A DNA stretch of 64,000 nt from Polytrichum commune (Eukaryota; Streptophyta; Polytrichopsida; Polytrichales; Polytrichaceae), in the NCBI GenBank assembly GCA_950295325.1, contig OX485803.1:3844001-3908000 (forward strand), read 5' to 3'. Shown here piece after piece: positions 23,403 to 35,000 of this stretch. The notes beneath the pieces are model-generated. The model saw only the letters and a list, made by a program, of their open reading frames with translations, was not told the DNA's origin and did not search any database. Position 1 is the stretch's first letter, and every line of letters starts with the position of its first letter. A program made the position numbers and the translations under genes.

Positions 23403-24419
23403 ATTGTGCTCACACAAGGCAACTAAGAGAGTTGGCTAACACATAAGAAAGCAAACCTATATGAGAGTTAATCAATCCCAAGGTTGCACCACCTAGTTAA
23501 AATGAAGGTTTAAATAAAAGTTAGCAAATTAGAAGGAAGCTAACTTTTGGGACATTGCTTTTGTGAAGAAATCTTCAACTCATCCATACCCCTAATGCTA
23601 AGTAACTTCTACAAATGACTAGCCCTAGTTTTTGTCTTGAACACCCACCTTTCATTTCCCCCCCATCTCGTCTTTGTTCTGCTACAAGGTGGGCCACACT
23701 ATTTCTTACATTGTCCTAAATTAGCATACATTTTCAATTACAAAATAGTAATATAATATTATTATCAATATATTTTAGTGATAAATTTTAGATAAACCAT
23801 GATTATTTAATTTTGATATATTCTAATTATAATTCAACGCAAATGGTGTGGGCCAAAGCATTATTATGTATCATGATTAGTGTCATGTGCAAAACTTGGT
23901 CAAGTTGAGCAAAACCGTGATTGGTCAATCTTAACTCCTCTCTTAAATTGGCCAACCTTTGGTTAGTGGTAATTGGGATGTGCAGCCGTGCGATTGGTTA
24001 GCTTGCATATGAGCTCCTTATTCAACTTTACATGTGCCAAAATGTAGTTTCCACGTGGATTGCAAGTGGGTCGTGGTGAAAGTGAGCATGACATGTGCCA
24101 AATTTTGAGGGAAAAGAAATTGTTTTGCCCTCTACTCTCCTAGATAGGTGGTGCCACCATGGATTTAGTTAGCTAGAAATTTGGTTAGCTAATACTCACT
24201 GACTCATAAGTTAGCTAATTCTCTTGACTAGGTGGTGCAATTGGACCCTTACTTGTCCAATGAACTTGTAATGGCATTGGCTAACATGCCCAATTTTTCT
24301 TTTTCTTCTAGGTAGAATTACTACATGTGGGATTTTAGGTTAGATTGGTGTCACATAACTAATCAACTTGGTACACCAAATTCAATGCCATAATCAAACA
24401 AGTGGTTAATGTGGCCTTA
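23403..24419. other. Intergenic, no gene seen
   Basis: AT-rich. 'gttagctaa' words recur between 24160 and 24230, as does 'gtggtgcaa', suggesting a small local duplication. Nothing coding. Confidence 0.4.
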
Positions 24420-25430
24420 TGCACACGCCTCTATTTGAGTGGTACATGGCAAGGCTTATAGTTAAGAAACGAATGCCAAAGACACATGTTACGATGAGAT
24501 TGGGCTACGTACTCAAAATAAGGACACCATTCTCGTTTTGACAGTTTAGATAGTTGAGAAAGCCTAGGTTACGATTGCTTAGCAAAATGAAGAACCCTGA
24601 CTTCGAATTTGGCACTTTAATTGACAATCTTCATGACTCGCAATTGTGAACCAAACAAGGCAATCCCGAGACAATACCGAGACCATCGAATGAACCAAAA
24701 TGCACATGGAAGTTGGAGTTTCTGCCTCTCGCATGCCCGCACACCTTAATTTCATCAGGGATCCACCTATATTTGAGTGGTATATGGCAAGGCTTGTAAT
24801 TAAGAAACAAACACCAAAAGACGCGTGTAATGATGAGATTGGGCTATGTACTCAAAATAAAGACACCACTCTCGTTTTAACAGTTTAGGCAGTTGAGAAC
24901 GCCTAGTATACGATTGCTTAGCAAAATGAAGAACCCAGACTTTGAATTTGACATTCTAATTGACAATCTTCATGACTTGCAATTGCGAACCAAACGAGAC
25001 AATCCCGAGACCATCCAATGAACCAAAATGCACATGGAAGTTAGAGTCTCTGCCCCTCACAAGCCCGCACACCTTCATTTCATCAGGAATCCACCTATAT
25101 TTGAGTGGTATATGGCAAGGCTTATAGCTAAGAAACAAACACCAAAAGACACGTGTTATGATGAGATTGGGCTATGTACTCAAAATAAGGACACCATTCT
25201 TGTTTTAACAGTTTAGGCAGTTGAGAACGCCTAGGTTACGATTGCTTAGCAAGATGAAGAACCCGGACTTCGAATTTGACGTTTGAATTGACAATCTTCA
25301 TGACTTGCAATTGCGAACCAAACGAGACAATCCCGAGACCATCCAATGAACCAAAATGCACGTGGGAGTTGGAGTCTCTGCCCCTCACAGGCCCGCACAC
25401 CTCCATTTTCATCAGGGATCCACCATGCAC
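24420..25430 (+). repeat. About 330-bp tandem repeat, three copies
   Basis: The anchor ATTTGAGTGG lies at 24433, 24771 and 25099 (spacing 338 and 328 bp). Each copy contains 'gatgagattgggcta', 'acgattgcttagcaa', 'gacaatcttcatgact' and 'gcccgcacacct'. Short frames of 60-64 codons inside are repeat shadows. A diverged stretch with the same opening words occurs at about 46470-46570. Confidence 0.9.
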
Positions 25431-25811
25431 TGTTGGGAATCCCTAACACCACTATTTCGGCAGCGCGCGAATTCCCGAGGCCGATTTTTCCTGCATAAAC
25501 AAAGGGAGAAGGAGGCTCGCCTTTTGTACTTAGCGGCCACAAGAACTCCAATTTTTTAATACCACCGCCGCAGGTCCCGAGGTACGGAAAGGCGTTTGAC
25601 TCACCTTGTTTATCTTGTTCAGGATCAGGTTTTGGATGCAATGGATCCCGAGTCCGGAGCCTGCAAAGGAAGGTCAGTCTGTAACTTAAATAATGGGGAT
25701 GCATGGGGCATATTTTGTAACACTTGGCATGCAACAATGGTTTAATTATTATGCTATTCACAGGCCCGCTCAGCTATCATAGGAATCCAGTGCTTTGATC
25801 CTACGTATGCA
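25431..25811. other. GC-richer stretch with an orphan exon-like segment
   Basis: The segment 25605-25660 on the minus strand is bounded by a strong acceptor (tcctttgcag) and donor (gtgagt). It reads open as RTRDPLHPKPDPEQDK. Surrounding sequence (25440-25600) is GC-richer than the neighbourhood. No neighbouring exons could be joined, so this may be a captured or relic exon of an unrecognised gene. Confidence 0.3.
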
Positions 25812-26034
25812 GTGATCGGGGAGATTTTTGGGCATAATCGGTTGAGATCCTAGTGTTTGCAAGTCCAACCGGTTACATGTTGACATCCTTCGGTTTTCCT
25901 ATATTAATTTGAGGTATATTCCATAGATGCCTCTAAAGTGATCGGTAACTCTCCTGAAGTCTCGAACTTCAACCAGTTATTTCTCAAACTCAACCGGTTC
26001 ATCTGGAACTAACTACCGGTTCTCCCTGATCATA
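25812..26034 (+). mobile_element. MITE family M1, copy 4
   Basis: The best-preserved copy: GATCGGGGAGATTTTTGGGC at the left, GGTTCTCCCTGATC at the right, about 223 bp. Confidence 0.9.
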
Positions 26035-26067
26035 ATCATATGTTGAACTTCAAAGTTCAAATCACTG

Positions 26068-26529
26068 CTAGGGGAGAACCGGCAGTTAGTTATAGATGAA
26101 CCGGTTGAGTTTGAGGAATAACTGGTTGAAGTTCGAGACTTCAAGAGAATTGCTGATCATTTAGAGGAATCTATAGAATATACCTCAAATGAATGAAAGC
26201 CAAATCGAACTTCAACCAGTTATTTCTCAAACTCAACCGGTTCATCTGGAACTGACTACCGGTTCTCCCCGATCATAATCATATGTTGAACTTCAAAGTT
26301 CAAATCACTGCTTGGGGAGAACCGGCGGTTAGTTATAGATGAACCGGTTGAGTTTGAGGAATAACTGGTTGAAGTTCGAGACTTCAGGAGAATTGGTGAT
26401 CATTTAGAGGAATCTGTAGAATATACCTCAAATGAATGAAAGCAAAATCGGAAGATGTCAACATGAAGCCGGTTGGATTTAGAATCACATGGATCTTGAC
26501 CGACTATGTGCAAAAACTTCCCGGGCACT
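26068..26529. repeat. MITE M1 complex: partial reverse, partial forward and full reverse copies
   Basis: 26068-26203 is a partial reverse M1, 26204-26275 a partial forward M1 and 26314-26529 a near-complete reverse M1. The forward-plus-reverse block 25965-26200 is repeated at 26205-26440, including the linker 'catatgttgaacttcaaag'. A roughly 240-bp palindromic unit was therefore duplicated in tandem. Confidence 0.85.
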
Positions 26530-26670
26530 GGTTCAAATCCTCGACTGGAAACTTTCAAGCTGCAGGTAAAGGTAGGTAGATGGCCAACTACTTCAATCCC
26601 AAGAGAGACATATCTAATGCTTTGTCGTTTTGGTTCTGCAACCAAGTAATGAATGCGGCGCAAAACACAC
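26530..26670 (+). repeat. Possible tRNA-derived SINE 3' part
   Basis: GGTTCAAATCC at 26530-26540 matches the RNA polymerase III B box. It is followed by 'tggaaac...ctgcaggtaaagg', reminiscent of plant SINE bodies. No A box is visible upstream because MITE M1 abuts. Weak call. Confidence 0.25.
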
Positions 26671-26809
26671 TACAGTCCTACCTCTTTAATACAACACTCG
26701 ATAATATGACAACCTCGATGTAATGACACAACGTTTTGTAAATCAAACTTGTTAGTTTAAAAATCTACCTTTATAGTATGATATGGCATTGTTAATATTA
26801 TGATGGATC

Positions 26810-27238
26810 CATAACGTTATTCAGCCATGTGGGTCGGTTCCGTGACCTTGGAATATGTCAATACTATTTTTCGAGACTCTTGAACAAGTTGGGATTATTC
26901 GTTTACTATTCATACATTCAAGTTGAACTTGGAAATTTGGGTGGAGTTATACTCTTTGCACTATGCGCAAGAATTATTGTTCACCACAAGAATATTCACA
27001 TGAAACATTGTTCGTCCCAATGTTATTCCCTAGAATTATTGTTCATAACACTATCATTGAAAATACCGACATTATTCACAATATTCTCATTATTCAAACC
27101 GACACTATTCATTATTATGACTGACGTCAACTTCTTCTTATTTTCTAAGTTTCTTCCCATGAAGGTAAGATAGTGGAGGCTCATGTTAGAGGTTAAATAT
27201 AAAATGTAACACAACCATGTAGCTGGATAATGGTATGC
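26810..27238 (+). mobile_element. MITE family M2, copy 2 (nested in P3)
   Basis: Begins CATAACGTTATTCAGCCATG and ends with a CTGGATAATGGTATG variant, with the same interior as the 22968 copy. Confidence 0.8.
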
Positions 27239-27429
27239 CCCCAAAATGTCATATTATAGAGGTAATAAATGCATATATGATGGGTCCCATACATGTATAA
27301 GTACATAATTATTAATAAATTTATGTAACTTTCACATATGAAATGTGGATAGATTTTTTTCAATATAAACTTATGTTAAAGCATGTCAAATTATATTAAT
27401 GGGAATATTACACGTCAAAGTTGGTTGAT

Positions 27430-27713
27430 ATGGCCTTGGGATAGAGAATAGAGCCCACCTAGTTTTGACCTTGATGCATAGCCCTTGCACTCTTTAGATG
27501 TTGATGAGAGACCTCCACTTATTATGAAACTAGCAGATGCTCCACATCATGTTCAATTGTTAGCTACATTTTTTATGGACAACCCATTAGACTTTACTCC
27601 TATAGACATAATGAAAATGTAGATCATATTGGTGAAGCTCAATGAGATATGTGTTGCTAATTGAAGTGACAACATCAGCGGAATATTGATTCCTTCTTCA
27701 AGTCCACATAGAT
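27430..27713 (+). pseudogene. Tigger-like transposase C-terminal relic
   Basis: A frame reads DERPPLIMKLADAPHHVQ, then FFMDNPLDFTPIDIMKM, a stop, then IILVKLNEICVAN. A frame shift follows, ending in RNIDSFFKST-stop. The closing NIDSFF and the acidic/helical segment parallel the P2 transposase end (DIRSFF) and Tigger C-termini generally. At least one stop and one frameshift break it, and no catalytic region is recognisable. Confidence 0.6.
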
Positions 27714-27920
27714 TTCGTGAGAGAAATTCACACATTTGTAAAGACATTTGAAAAAATATTTAATTTATATATGCGACACAATATCTAATGTGTGTTTTCA
27801 TACATCACCTCGTTATTATGACAAAGAGGTCCAATTTGTAATATAACTGAATATGCGACACCTTGATAATATGATGGTTTTCTTGTTTCCCAAATGTGTC
27901 ATATTAAAGAGGTAGGACTA

Positions 27921-28229
27921 TCCTTATTGGAATGTGAAGCCTATTTTAGCATTTTTTTCTTCTCTTTTGATGCAGAGGTGACCAGCTCTCCCCCAAGACC
28001 CCTTCATAACACTTTTATCCAAGTCGGTCAATGCTTTGTTGATGCACTGCATAAATTATAAAGATGTTGATGAGCTTTGGTTAACATTTGTGGCCTTATT
28101 GGGGGCACTTAACTATCGACTCCACATACATTTCTAGTCATTGGGTTGGTTAGAGAATTGTCTCATCTAGGTAGCCAAGAGTATTAGAATGATTCACAAT
28201 CTAGGAGTAGAGTAAAGATTCAAAAGTAC
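27921..28229. other. Spacer, no gene seen
   Basis: No coding or structural feature recognised. Confidence 0.4.
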
Positions 28230-28530
28230 TTCTTAACCTCCCTAATGCCACCCTCTATAATATTACTTTCTCTCTTATATCCCAAAACTTTAGCACGGAT
28301 GTGCGCAATTTAAATCTCTCTCTTTGTTTCTCTCTTATATCCCTCTCATTTATCACATGTTTTGACATTAAAATAATCCACCAACGAATTAAAACCACAC
28401 GCTCGCACTCATCATGTTATCATCATTGTCATTATTATCATTATTGCAATGTTGACTTTTCTATTATTTTATAATGTCACAAGCTAGAACATTTATTTAT
28501 TATCATGCATCCATGCTAACACTGCATACC
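28230..28530 (+). repeat. Dispersed repeat R2, copy 2
   Basis: Matches 21540-21860 in order and orientation; see that entry for the shared words. Confidence 0.7.
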
Positions 28531-28844
28531 TCCTTACTATCACATTCACTTTGGTTGCCACGTGCATGGTATTAGGAAGGTTAGAGTATAATAAGAGTCT
28601 AGAGTACATATTCTCTTTCTCTGTGATTGATCAAATAAGCCGAACCAATTGTCTTGACCCGGGGTGACAATATTTTTATAATAAGTAGGGTTCATTTGGA
28701 AATAAGGTTGTGACAATTCATTTCATAATAAACCATGACAGTGTTATAATAAGCGTATCGAGTGTAAAAATAAGGTATATAGAGGTAAATTTCTATTCAG
28801 TGAGGTTTTTGAAACCCTTATATATATCCTAAGACCATACTTGA

Positions 28845-28878
<34 letters not shown>

Positions 28879-29329
28879 GTGCGAGAAGTCATGAGGTCAA
28901 CTATGTCAAATAAGATGCCATTGGAGTCACAAAGTAGGGTTCAAGTTTTCTCCACAATTATTCAAAGATATTGATATAGAGAAATCAATGCAAGTTGACC
29001 TAACTTTCTAGGTCAATTGGTCGAGGTGATTGGTAAAGCCAACAAGTAGGTTATTTTATTTTATTTTATTTTATTTACAAATTTTGCCATCATGTCTTGT
29101 TAAATTGAACGGGGATCATCAATGACAAAGTCGACAATCCTACTAGATGGGACAACCCTATTCTAAATACCATCAACAGTGTAGTGTTAGTTTTCTTCTA
29201 TATTTAACCACTCCACTTACAAATGTGAGCATTTAGGCTTGCAACAAAGCTCCTCCCGAGCCCAACTTCCAAGACAAAAAGTGACAAGCTGGTACTGGAA
29301 GGTCTGGAACATCCCTACATAAGCTTGAT
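28531..29329. other. Intergenic; contains an (ATT)n microsatellite
   Basis: An AAT/ATT run lies at about 28843-28878, switching from 'aat' to 'att' units and forming a potential hairpin. Words such as 'gtgacaat...ttataataag' at 28660-28760 resemble pogo subterminal repeats, but no matching end pair was found. Confidence 0.45.
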
Positions 29330-29660
29330 ACTGGTTGTAAACCAGGATATAGTATCACCAACACTAAATGTTAACCCAACAATATTTGACATTCCATGTA
29401 ACATTTTTGGGGGATTATTGATTTGATGTGTTGCAAACACTACCACTTACAAAATGATTTTTTATCCAAATTTCAATCATCCATGACAACATTTCATCAC
29501 AAGTTGCTGACAGAAGAAGGTAGGGTTTTGGCCGATGGATGAACCCATCCATCATCCATGCCAGTATTTGTAGAGTTATCCATAAGAGGTGTCATCCAAA
29601 AAGTTACGATAGTGACTATCGATACCATATGACACTAAATAACATATTTAGCGTAGCTCC
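29330..29660 (-). repeat. Dispersed repeat R4, copy 1
   Basis: On the minus strand it parallels 45003-45388: 'gttgggtta', 'gttggtgatactat', 'ccaaaaccctacct' and a terminal dyad TGACACTAAATA/TATTTAGCGTAG. About 80% similar by eye. Confidence 0.65.
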
Positions 29661-30199
29661 TCGAACATATTCATAGGCTACTCTTAAGTTGTGACCAACA
29701 TTGAAATTTGAACTTGCAATAACTTATAGGCTCAACTTTGAACCTCGGCCATACGCAATGCAGATTTTATCCAATATTTTATGTTATAACTTAGTCAAGA
29801 GACTACTTGGAAGCCAATAACACCTCAAATGGTGAGCCCCCTACTTACTTGTAGCTGGAGGAATGGGCTGGACATATGGGGTCTAAATATCATCAATATA
29901 TATATACTGCAATCACAATGGAGCAGTGATTGTTTGTTTGGTTTTTGGTTTTTTTTGGTTTTTTTTGTTTTTTGAATAGAAATGGGTGTATTCATTGGCT
30001 CTTGGCCCATCCATGGGCTAGCTTTTGAGGTACTTTGAGTGAGTTCAAAGGGACTCATCTGGCGATTTGAGATGACTTATAATATGGCAAATGTGAGAAG
30101 ATGTCATGCAAGGTATATGCATGTGGCTAGACATAAATTTTGTGGCGCGTGTGTGGGGCTATATTTTAGGGAGGTGGAGCTAGCATGTGGCACACACTT
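29661..30199. other. Intergenic, no gene seen
   Basis: Includes a T/G low-complexity run at 29928-29975 (gtttttt repeats). Confidence 0.4.
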
Positions 30200-30380
30200 C
30201 CAAAATTGCTTAGATAAATGTGGTTAACACAATGCAAAGGACACAATAATCTGGCTACATATGAGAATTATTGTTTTAAAAATTTGTTCCACAGGGAACT
30301 GAACCCCGATCTTTTGACCATGTCCTTTGTAGCGTGTAATGTCTTGCAAAACCATGTATTAGCACCACCCATCCACCACC
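30200..30380 (-). repeat. Possible tRNA-like/SINE fragment
   Basis: On the minus strand GGGGTTCAGTTCCCTG (B-box-like GGTTCAGTTCC, 30295-30305) lies about 45 nt after 'tggtgctaatacatgg', which loosely resembles an A box. No cloverleaf could be drawn with confidence, so this is not called a tRNA. Confidence 0.2.
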
Positions 30381-31715
30381 CAAACAAAAACTAGTAATCT
30401 AGGCATATCACATGCACTACCATCTTCCTCTGGTGCCTCCATCCAGATATAGCCAATGCATCTTACATAAGTGGTCATGAAGGACTTGCACCCTTCAAGC
30501 ATGCCACACATGGTTCAAAGTTTGAAAACATGCCCTGCTTTGTCGTATTCCCAAAATCGAGTTCAAATTCAATACATTAGGTACCTCTCATAGAACTAGA
30601 ATACCCTAAATCCTTCATTTTCCAAGCCATCATTTAATTGTTGTTGGTTGCTCCTCACATGTGCATACATCCACTACCACTGCATTTTAAAACTATTTGG
30701 AGCAACATACACTGAAATTCACTATTCTTCCCGTCCAAATCAAACCCTCAAAGCTTTCCGATTTGATACAATTATTTGGTAAGGGAATGTACTCAAGGTG
30801 TAAAAATCTTGTGCAAACATGCGCGCCATCAAGTCTAGGTGGGTTGTGAGTCAATTCCTCAACTTGCTCTTCAAAAACGACAAGGAGCTAAATGTTGTCT
30901 CATCTTCCACACTTCCCAACACTTGTACATGGGCAAGCTCAACAACTCTCATGAACTTGGAGAGCTTCGCTATGTGAAAACTTGTGCCAAAGTGAGGATA
31001 TTGGGTTCGCGGTCATAGGTAAGGACATGGCAACTTGAGCATAAAATATTATGGTGATTTTGAAGAAGGAGCTTTGGAGCTCAAGGTTGCGGATATCAAG
31101 AGTTGGAGGCACCTACTCCTCAACATCCTTGGTCTCAACGTCTACATGTACTCACAACTTCTTTTTTGTCCCCTAGAATGTTTTTAATGTTGCAATATGC
31201 ATGGGATATGTAACTTTGAATGTATTAATTAGCCAGTACTAGGGGTAGCATATGCGCAAGGCACACATCACATCTTGGTGTGAGAAATGTTAGTCTAACT
31301 CCTTTATAAAGTGTTTTATTGCATTGGTTAAGTGTTACTGCACCTCACCAAGAATCATCTCATGGTCAATTTTGTTCACCTTTTCCCATTGCCTTGGGAA
31401 GGCAACCTACCTCATTGCAGCCATGTGGGAGACACATGTAACCTTGAATATAAGGTGGTCCTCCTCACGATTGTAACAAAACAACCACTCTTGCTCAATT
31501 ACCAAAGATGTGTCATTTGCCAAGGACTTAAAGGTATGAACTCTTCTCCATGGAAAGACAACGTTGGATCTACATACAATTGATATAAATCATCTAGGCA
31601 AATGTTTACCGTAGAATTGAAATACACAATGTTCCATGATGGACTTTGTGCAAACTTAATGGTGGAATTCATAGAGTAGCATGAACATTAAACAAGGTAG
31701 AACAAACATATTTTG
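30381..31715. other. Intergenic, no gene seen
   Basis: Short frames only. The right end probably contains the decayed C-terminal half of the adjacent hAT copy on the minus strand (frame with NLFMLLD, stop, QNMFVLPCLM near 31640-31750). Confidence 0.4.
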
Positions 31716-33216
31716 CTAGTCTAGGAGCATGAATAAGTTTTTTGTTGTTGGTTCCTTTGGTGCATCCGTTGCCATCTTTGTCACCAAAGATTTGTATTCC
31801 TCAAACACTCTCTTTGCTGGCCCAAACATAGATATCCAACAAGTTGCAAACTTTTGGAACTCAACAATATGCTTGGGGGAGGAGCTGAAGTAAGAATATA
31901 ATGCTACGAAGAGATCCTCCACATGTTTCACCACCTCAAAATTTGAAAGGGTTTGAACAACAAGGTTGGTACAATGTGCCATACAATGGACACCCACCAT
32001 GAAAGGTGCATGCTTGTTGATAAGTTGCACAATAGCACTTGATTTTGCCTTGGGAGGGGGGGGGGGGCACTTACGAAAATCATAGAAACAACATGCGATA
32101 AAAAATAAGGTCTAAAATATTCATTGTGAATAAAATTTGATAAAAATGTACATATAATATAGGGGGTTTTAAAATAATGAAACATGTTTACATGTAAAAT
32201 ACCATCACATATAATGGCCTCTTTTATCAAGTCAATACATGTAAAATAATGTGGAAACGGTTACTAAGGGGTACCGGGTCTAGGATAGGATCTGTGTTAG
32301 TGGTTGAAAATAGGTAATTTTCTGTTGAAAAAGCTTGGATGGATGACTTTGCAAGTTGAATGGCTTGAACAATATTGAACTAACGTATCCAATGTGGAGT
32401 TAATGTTCTTTACGTATGTGCCGGGTGGGAAAATTTTAGCGTGTTGTTTGAACTGCAATCTTCATTTCAATTTTCTTTGGCAAAATAAGTAAAATAAGGT
32501 ATTTTAAAACGATTCCCTCAAAATTTATAATTACAGATAGGGTGTATTAAAATACAAGCATTTACCTTTATTCTAAAAAATACCATACCTTACAATTTTT
32601 TTTGCAAGGTAAATAGCCCCCTGATAAATAAATCATGAGTGCATGTGTATGCAAAATATAAGAGGGAGTGCACCCCTTGAGATTTTGCAACTTTGAATGT
32701 GGACACCCCATTTGCCCCGAATGCAATCATGCCCTCTCTAATCATTTTCTCTGAGAGACCTCCATGAGCACACGCAACATTGATGATGACATTAATAAGG
32801 TTATTTGCTATCCTTCCCTCAACAACTCTCCTTAGGGTAAGCAACAAAGGGATTTGCTTCCAATCTCTCACAACCTAACCATGGACACTAATCCATGATA
32901 GATAATATACTGAAGTCACCTCATCACATGACAAGCTAAAGAAGGTATCGGCTTGCATGACCTCCTTTGTTTTATTCAGCACTACATGTTCTATGGCTTG
33001 TGCCATCTCCCACCTATTACCATCACTTCAATGATGGTGTGGATTGTTCTTTGATTTCAAGATTTTAAACAACACATACATATGTTTGTACTTTATGATA
33101 GGTCTCTTCTTCTTCCTATCTACAACCATGGACTCACCCACTGGGGCTTGAATGCTATATATGGGTATGGCAGTGAAAAGTCTCTCATTTTGATTGTGCG
33201 TTGAGTTGCAATCCAT
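31640..33216 (-). pseudogene. hAT-family transposase remnant, interrupted
   Basis: Minus-strand pieces align in order with the 40-43 kb transposase. They are YVLFKILKSKNNPHHH, stop, SDGNRWEMAQAIEHVV (33216-32980), then FFSLSCDEVTSVYYLSWISV, then VVRDWKQIPLLLTLRRVVEG and GANGVSTFKVAKSQG. After a 622-bp interruption it continues INKHAPFMVGVHCMAHCTNL and a following helical region. HCMAH and the CDEV/S-W blocks are characteristic of this ZBED/hAT-like group. In-frame stops and at least one frameshift make it inactive. The dimerisation C-terminus is not recognisable here. Confidence 0.8.
32053..32674. mobile_element. 622-bp insertion in the hAT remnant (R6, copy 1)
   Basis: The hAT coding sequence breaks at a 5-bp direct repeat CCTTG (32048-32052 and 32675-32679). 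The insert starts with a G-run then CACTT and ends AGTGCACCCC, an imperfect inverted end. Its outer parts (32062-32240 and 32580-32674) recur at 58276-58550. About 340 bp in the middle are absent from the 58-kb copy. No transposase, class unknown. Confidence 0.65.
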
Positions 33217-34539
33217 ATAGTTTTTCCCATTTGCTACCGCATGACCTAGACTCTTTGCAGTTTTCTTCCTTTGTTGTTTTCACAAATTATCACTCTTGGT
33301 CATTGACACTTTTGACTTCCCATGGATTTTGGAATCACCTTGGTTGCTTCCTTATCCTTGTAGGTTGGCTCTACCCAAGGAAAACGAGGCAACCAAAGGA
33401 GTTGGAATTGGTGATTCTCCTCATAGGACTTTCTTTTATCACTACTCTCACCAACATGAGTTGCTAGTTGCACACTATCCTCAAGAGTGGATGGAACAAT
33501 AATATCAATGAGAGGCAATTGGCTATGCAATAGGATATGATCTAGTAGAAAAATCTATGGAATTTTAAGCCCTTGGGAGAAGATAGAATCGAAGCCATGG
33601 CCACAAGTATGGCAATGGCTACAATTATGGCCAAGCCAAAGGTAAAATACAAAACGATTGTAATGCACACAAAGAAGACTAGCAAAGGTATGGTTCGCCA
33701 TAAAAACAAAAACAACTTACAAGCAAGGGGTTTGAAACTCTCTAACCAACAACACTTTCATCTACAATTGATGAAACCAAAAAAAATTTGAAACCAAAAA
33801 AAAAAAGTAGGAAGGGTTAAGCACTTAAGTGCTGCACAACAAATCAACAACTTGCAAAACAACAAGAAATTTGTGAGGCTCCAAAAAACCTCAAAAGATG
33901 GGACACGGGTGTGAGAGGCGACCACCTATAGAATGAGGTATCCTACATCGGATTTAAGATTGACGCCACTCAACCATGGCTAGAAACATCTAAACTAATG
34001 AAAACAACAACAAAACAAAGAAGTAGGTTGGAACTCTATGGCATGAAATGTGCCACAACAAACAACGACCAATGCTCCCACCTATAAGAACAACATGAAT
34101 ATCATTAGAGCCTTAACTTCAAGAACAAAATTAAATTAAAATAAAGAATAAAATTCAAATCTAAAGGAAAGGTAAAAACCTTCATTTTGAAATTCAAGTG
34201 GCAATTGGAGATGAGATTGCGCTGCCATGCAGTCACCTACTATCCATATTCCCTAATCTCATGCCTTAATGGTTTGTTGGTGCAAGGATGGTAGCCACTT
34301 GCATGGCCATGGCAAATAGAACGGATGGTGATGGTTGTGGCAAAACCAACAAGTAAGTGGAAAATGGTTAGCTATGGCCATGGCCATGTTGCCAAAGTTT
34401 TCAGACCAACTACAAAAGCAAATATGGGGAAGACAAAGATGGTGAACTGGAGCAGTTGATGGCCACTGCAAACGGGAGTAGGAAGACAACCACGGCAAAC
34501 TAGAGGAGGCCATGGCTGCCGCAAACCGCATGGGAGCAG
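33217..34539. other. Intergenic, no gene seen
   Basis: Short frames only. A GGC/ATGGC-rich stretch (33590-33640) and an A-rich run (33776-33806) are low complexity. It may include decayed N-terminal hAT sequence, which I cannot verify. Confidence 0.4.
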
Positions 34540-35000
34540 GTTTGGGATGAGGGGGGCAAACACAACAATGAGGACAACCACGGCAATCAAGAGGGCAAAC
34601 ACAACAAATATGAGGATGAACACGGCGAACATGAGGATGGCCACATCGAATAGCGTGACAACTACAACGAATGTGAGGACGATCACAACGAACAAGAGGT
34701 GGAACACAATGATGAAGAGGTGGAACACGGCGATTTGGAGGAGAAACATGGCGATCACGAGGAAGACGACAAACGCCCTAAAGAGCAAGAACAAGAGGAA
34801 GACAAACGCTACGATCAACAAAAGGAGGATAAATGCATTAAGGAGCAAGAGTAAGAGGAGGACAAACACGATGATCAACATAAGGAGGATGATGAACATG
34901 ATGAGCACAATGATCACTAAGAGGAGAATGAACACAACAATGAGCAAAAGGAGGACAAACACGATGATCAACATGAAGGTGGAAATGCGGGGAAGACCGC
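34540..35000 (+). repeat. Degenerate GAGGA/CAACA-type repeat encoding acidic His-rich peptide in one frame
   Basis: An irregular array of 'gaggacaaacacgatgatca'-like units. In one frame it reads HNDEEVEHGDLEEKHGDHEE and similar acidic/His-rich text with a few stops; in another, Thr/Arg/Met-rich text without stops for 174 codons (34547-35071). The frame-independent openness reflects composition, so I treat it as a degenerate repeat rather than a gene. A relic of an acidic repeat protein is possible. Confidence 0.5.

Larger units (their letters stand above)
26673..27920 (+). mobile_element. Tigger/pogo-like transposon (P3) with a nested MITE
   Basis: The left end CAGTCCTACCTCTTTAATA is inverted at the right end TATTAAAGAGGTAGGACT. 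TA flanks the left side; the right flank is slightly altered. It encloses a decayed plus-strand transposase C-terminus (27430-27713). Copy 2 of MITE M2 is nested at 26810-27238, so P3 is older than that insertion. Confidence 0.75.

Noticed and set aside
25246-25761. A 171-codon minus-strand open frame.
   Set aside because: It runs across a tandem-repeat boundary and includes splice signals inside; only the 56-nt exon-like part is worth noting.
24420-26440. CRISPR-like array reading of the regular repeats.
   Set aside because: Repeats are 240-330 bp without short unique spacers, and the genome is a plant nucleus.
30290-30380. A possible tRNA gene from the GGTTCAGTTCC box.
   Set aside because: No acceptor stem or anticodon arm could be folded; at most a SINE-like fragment.
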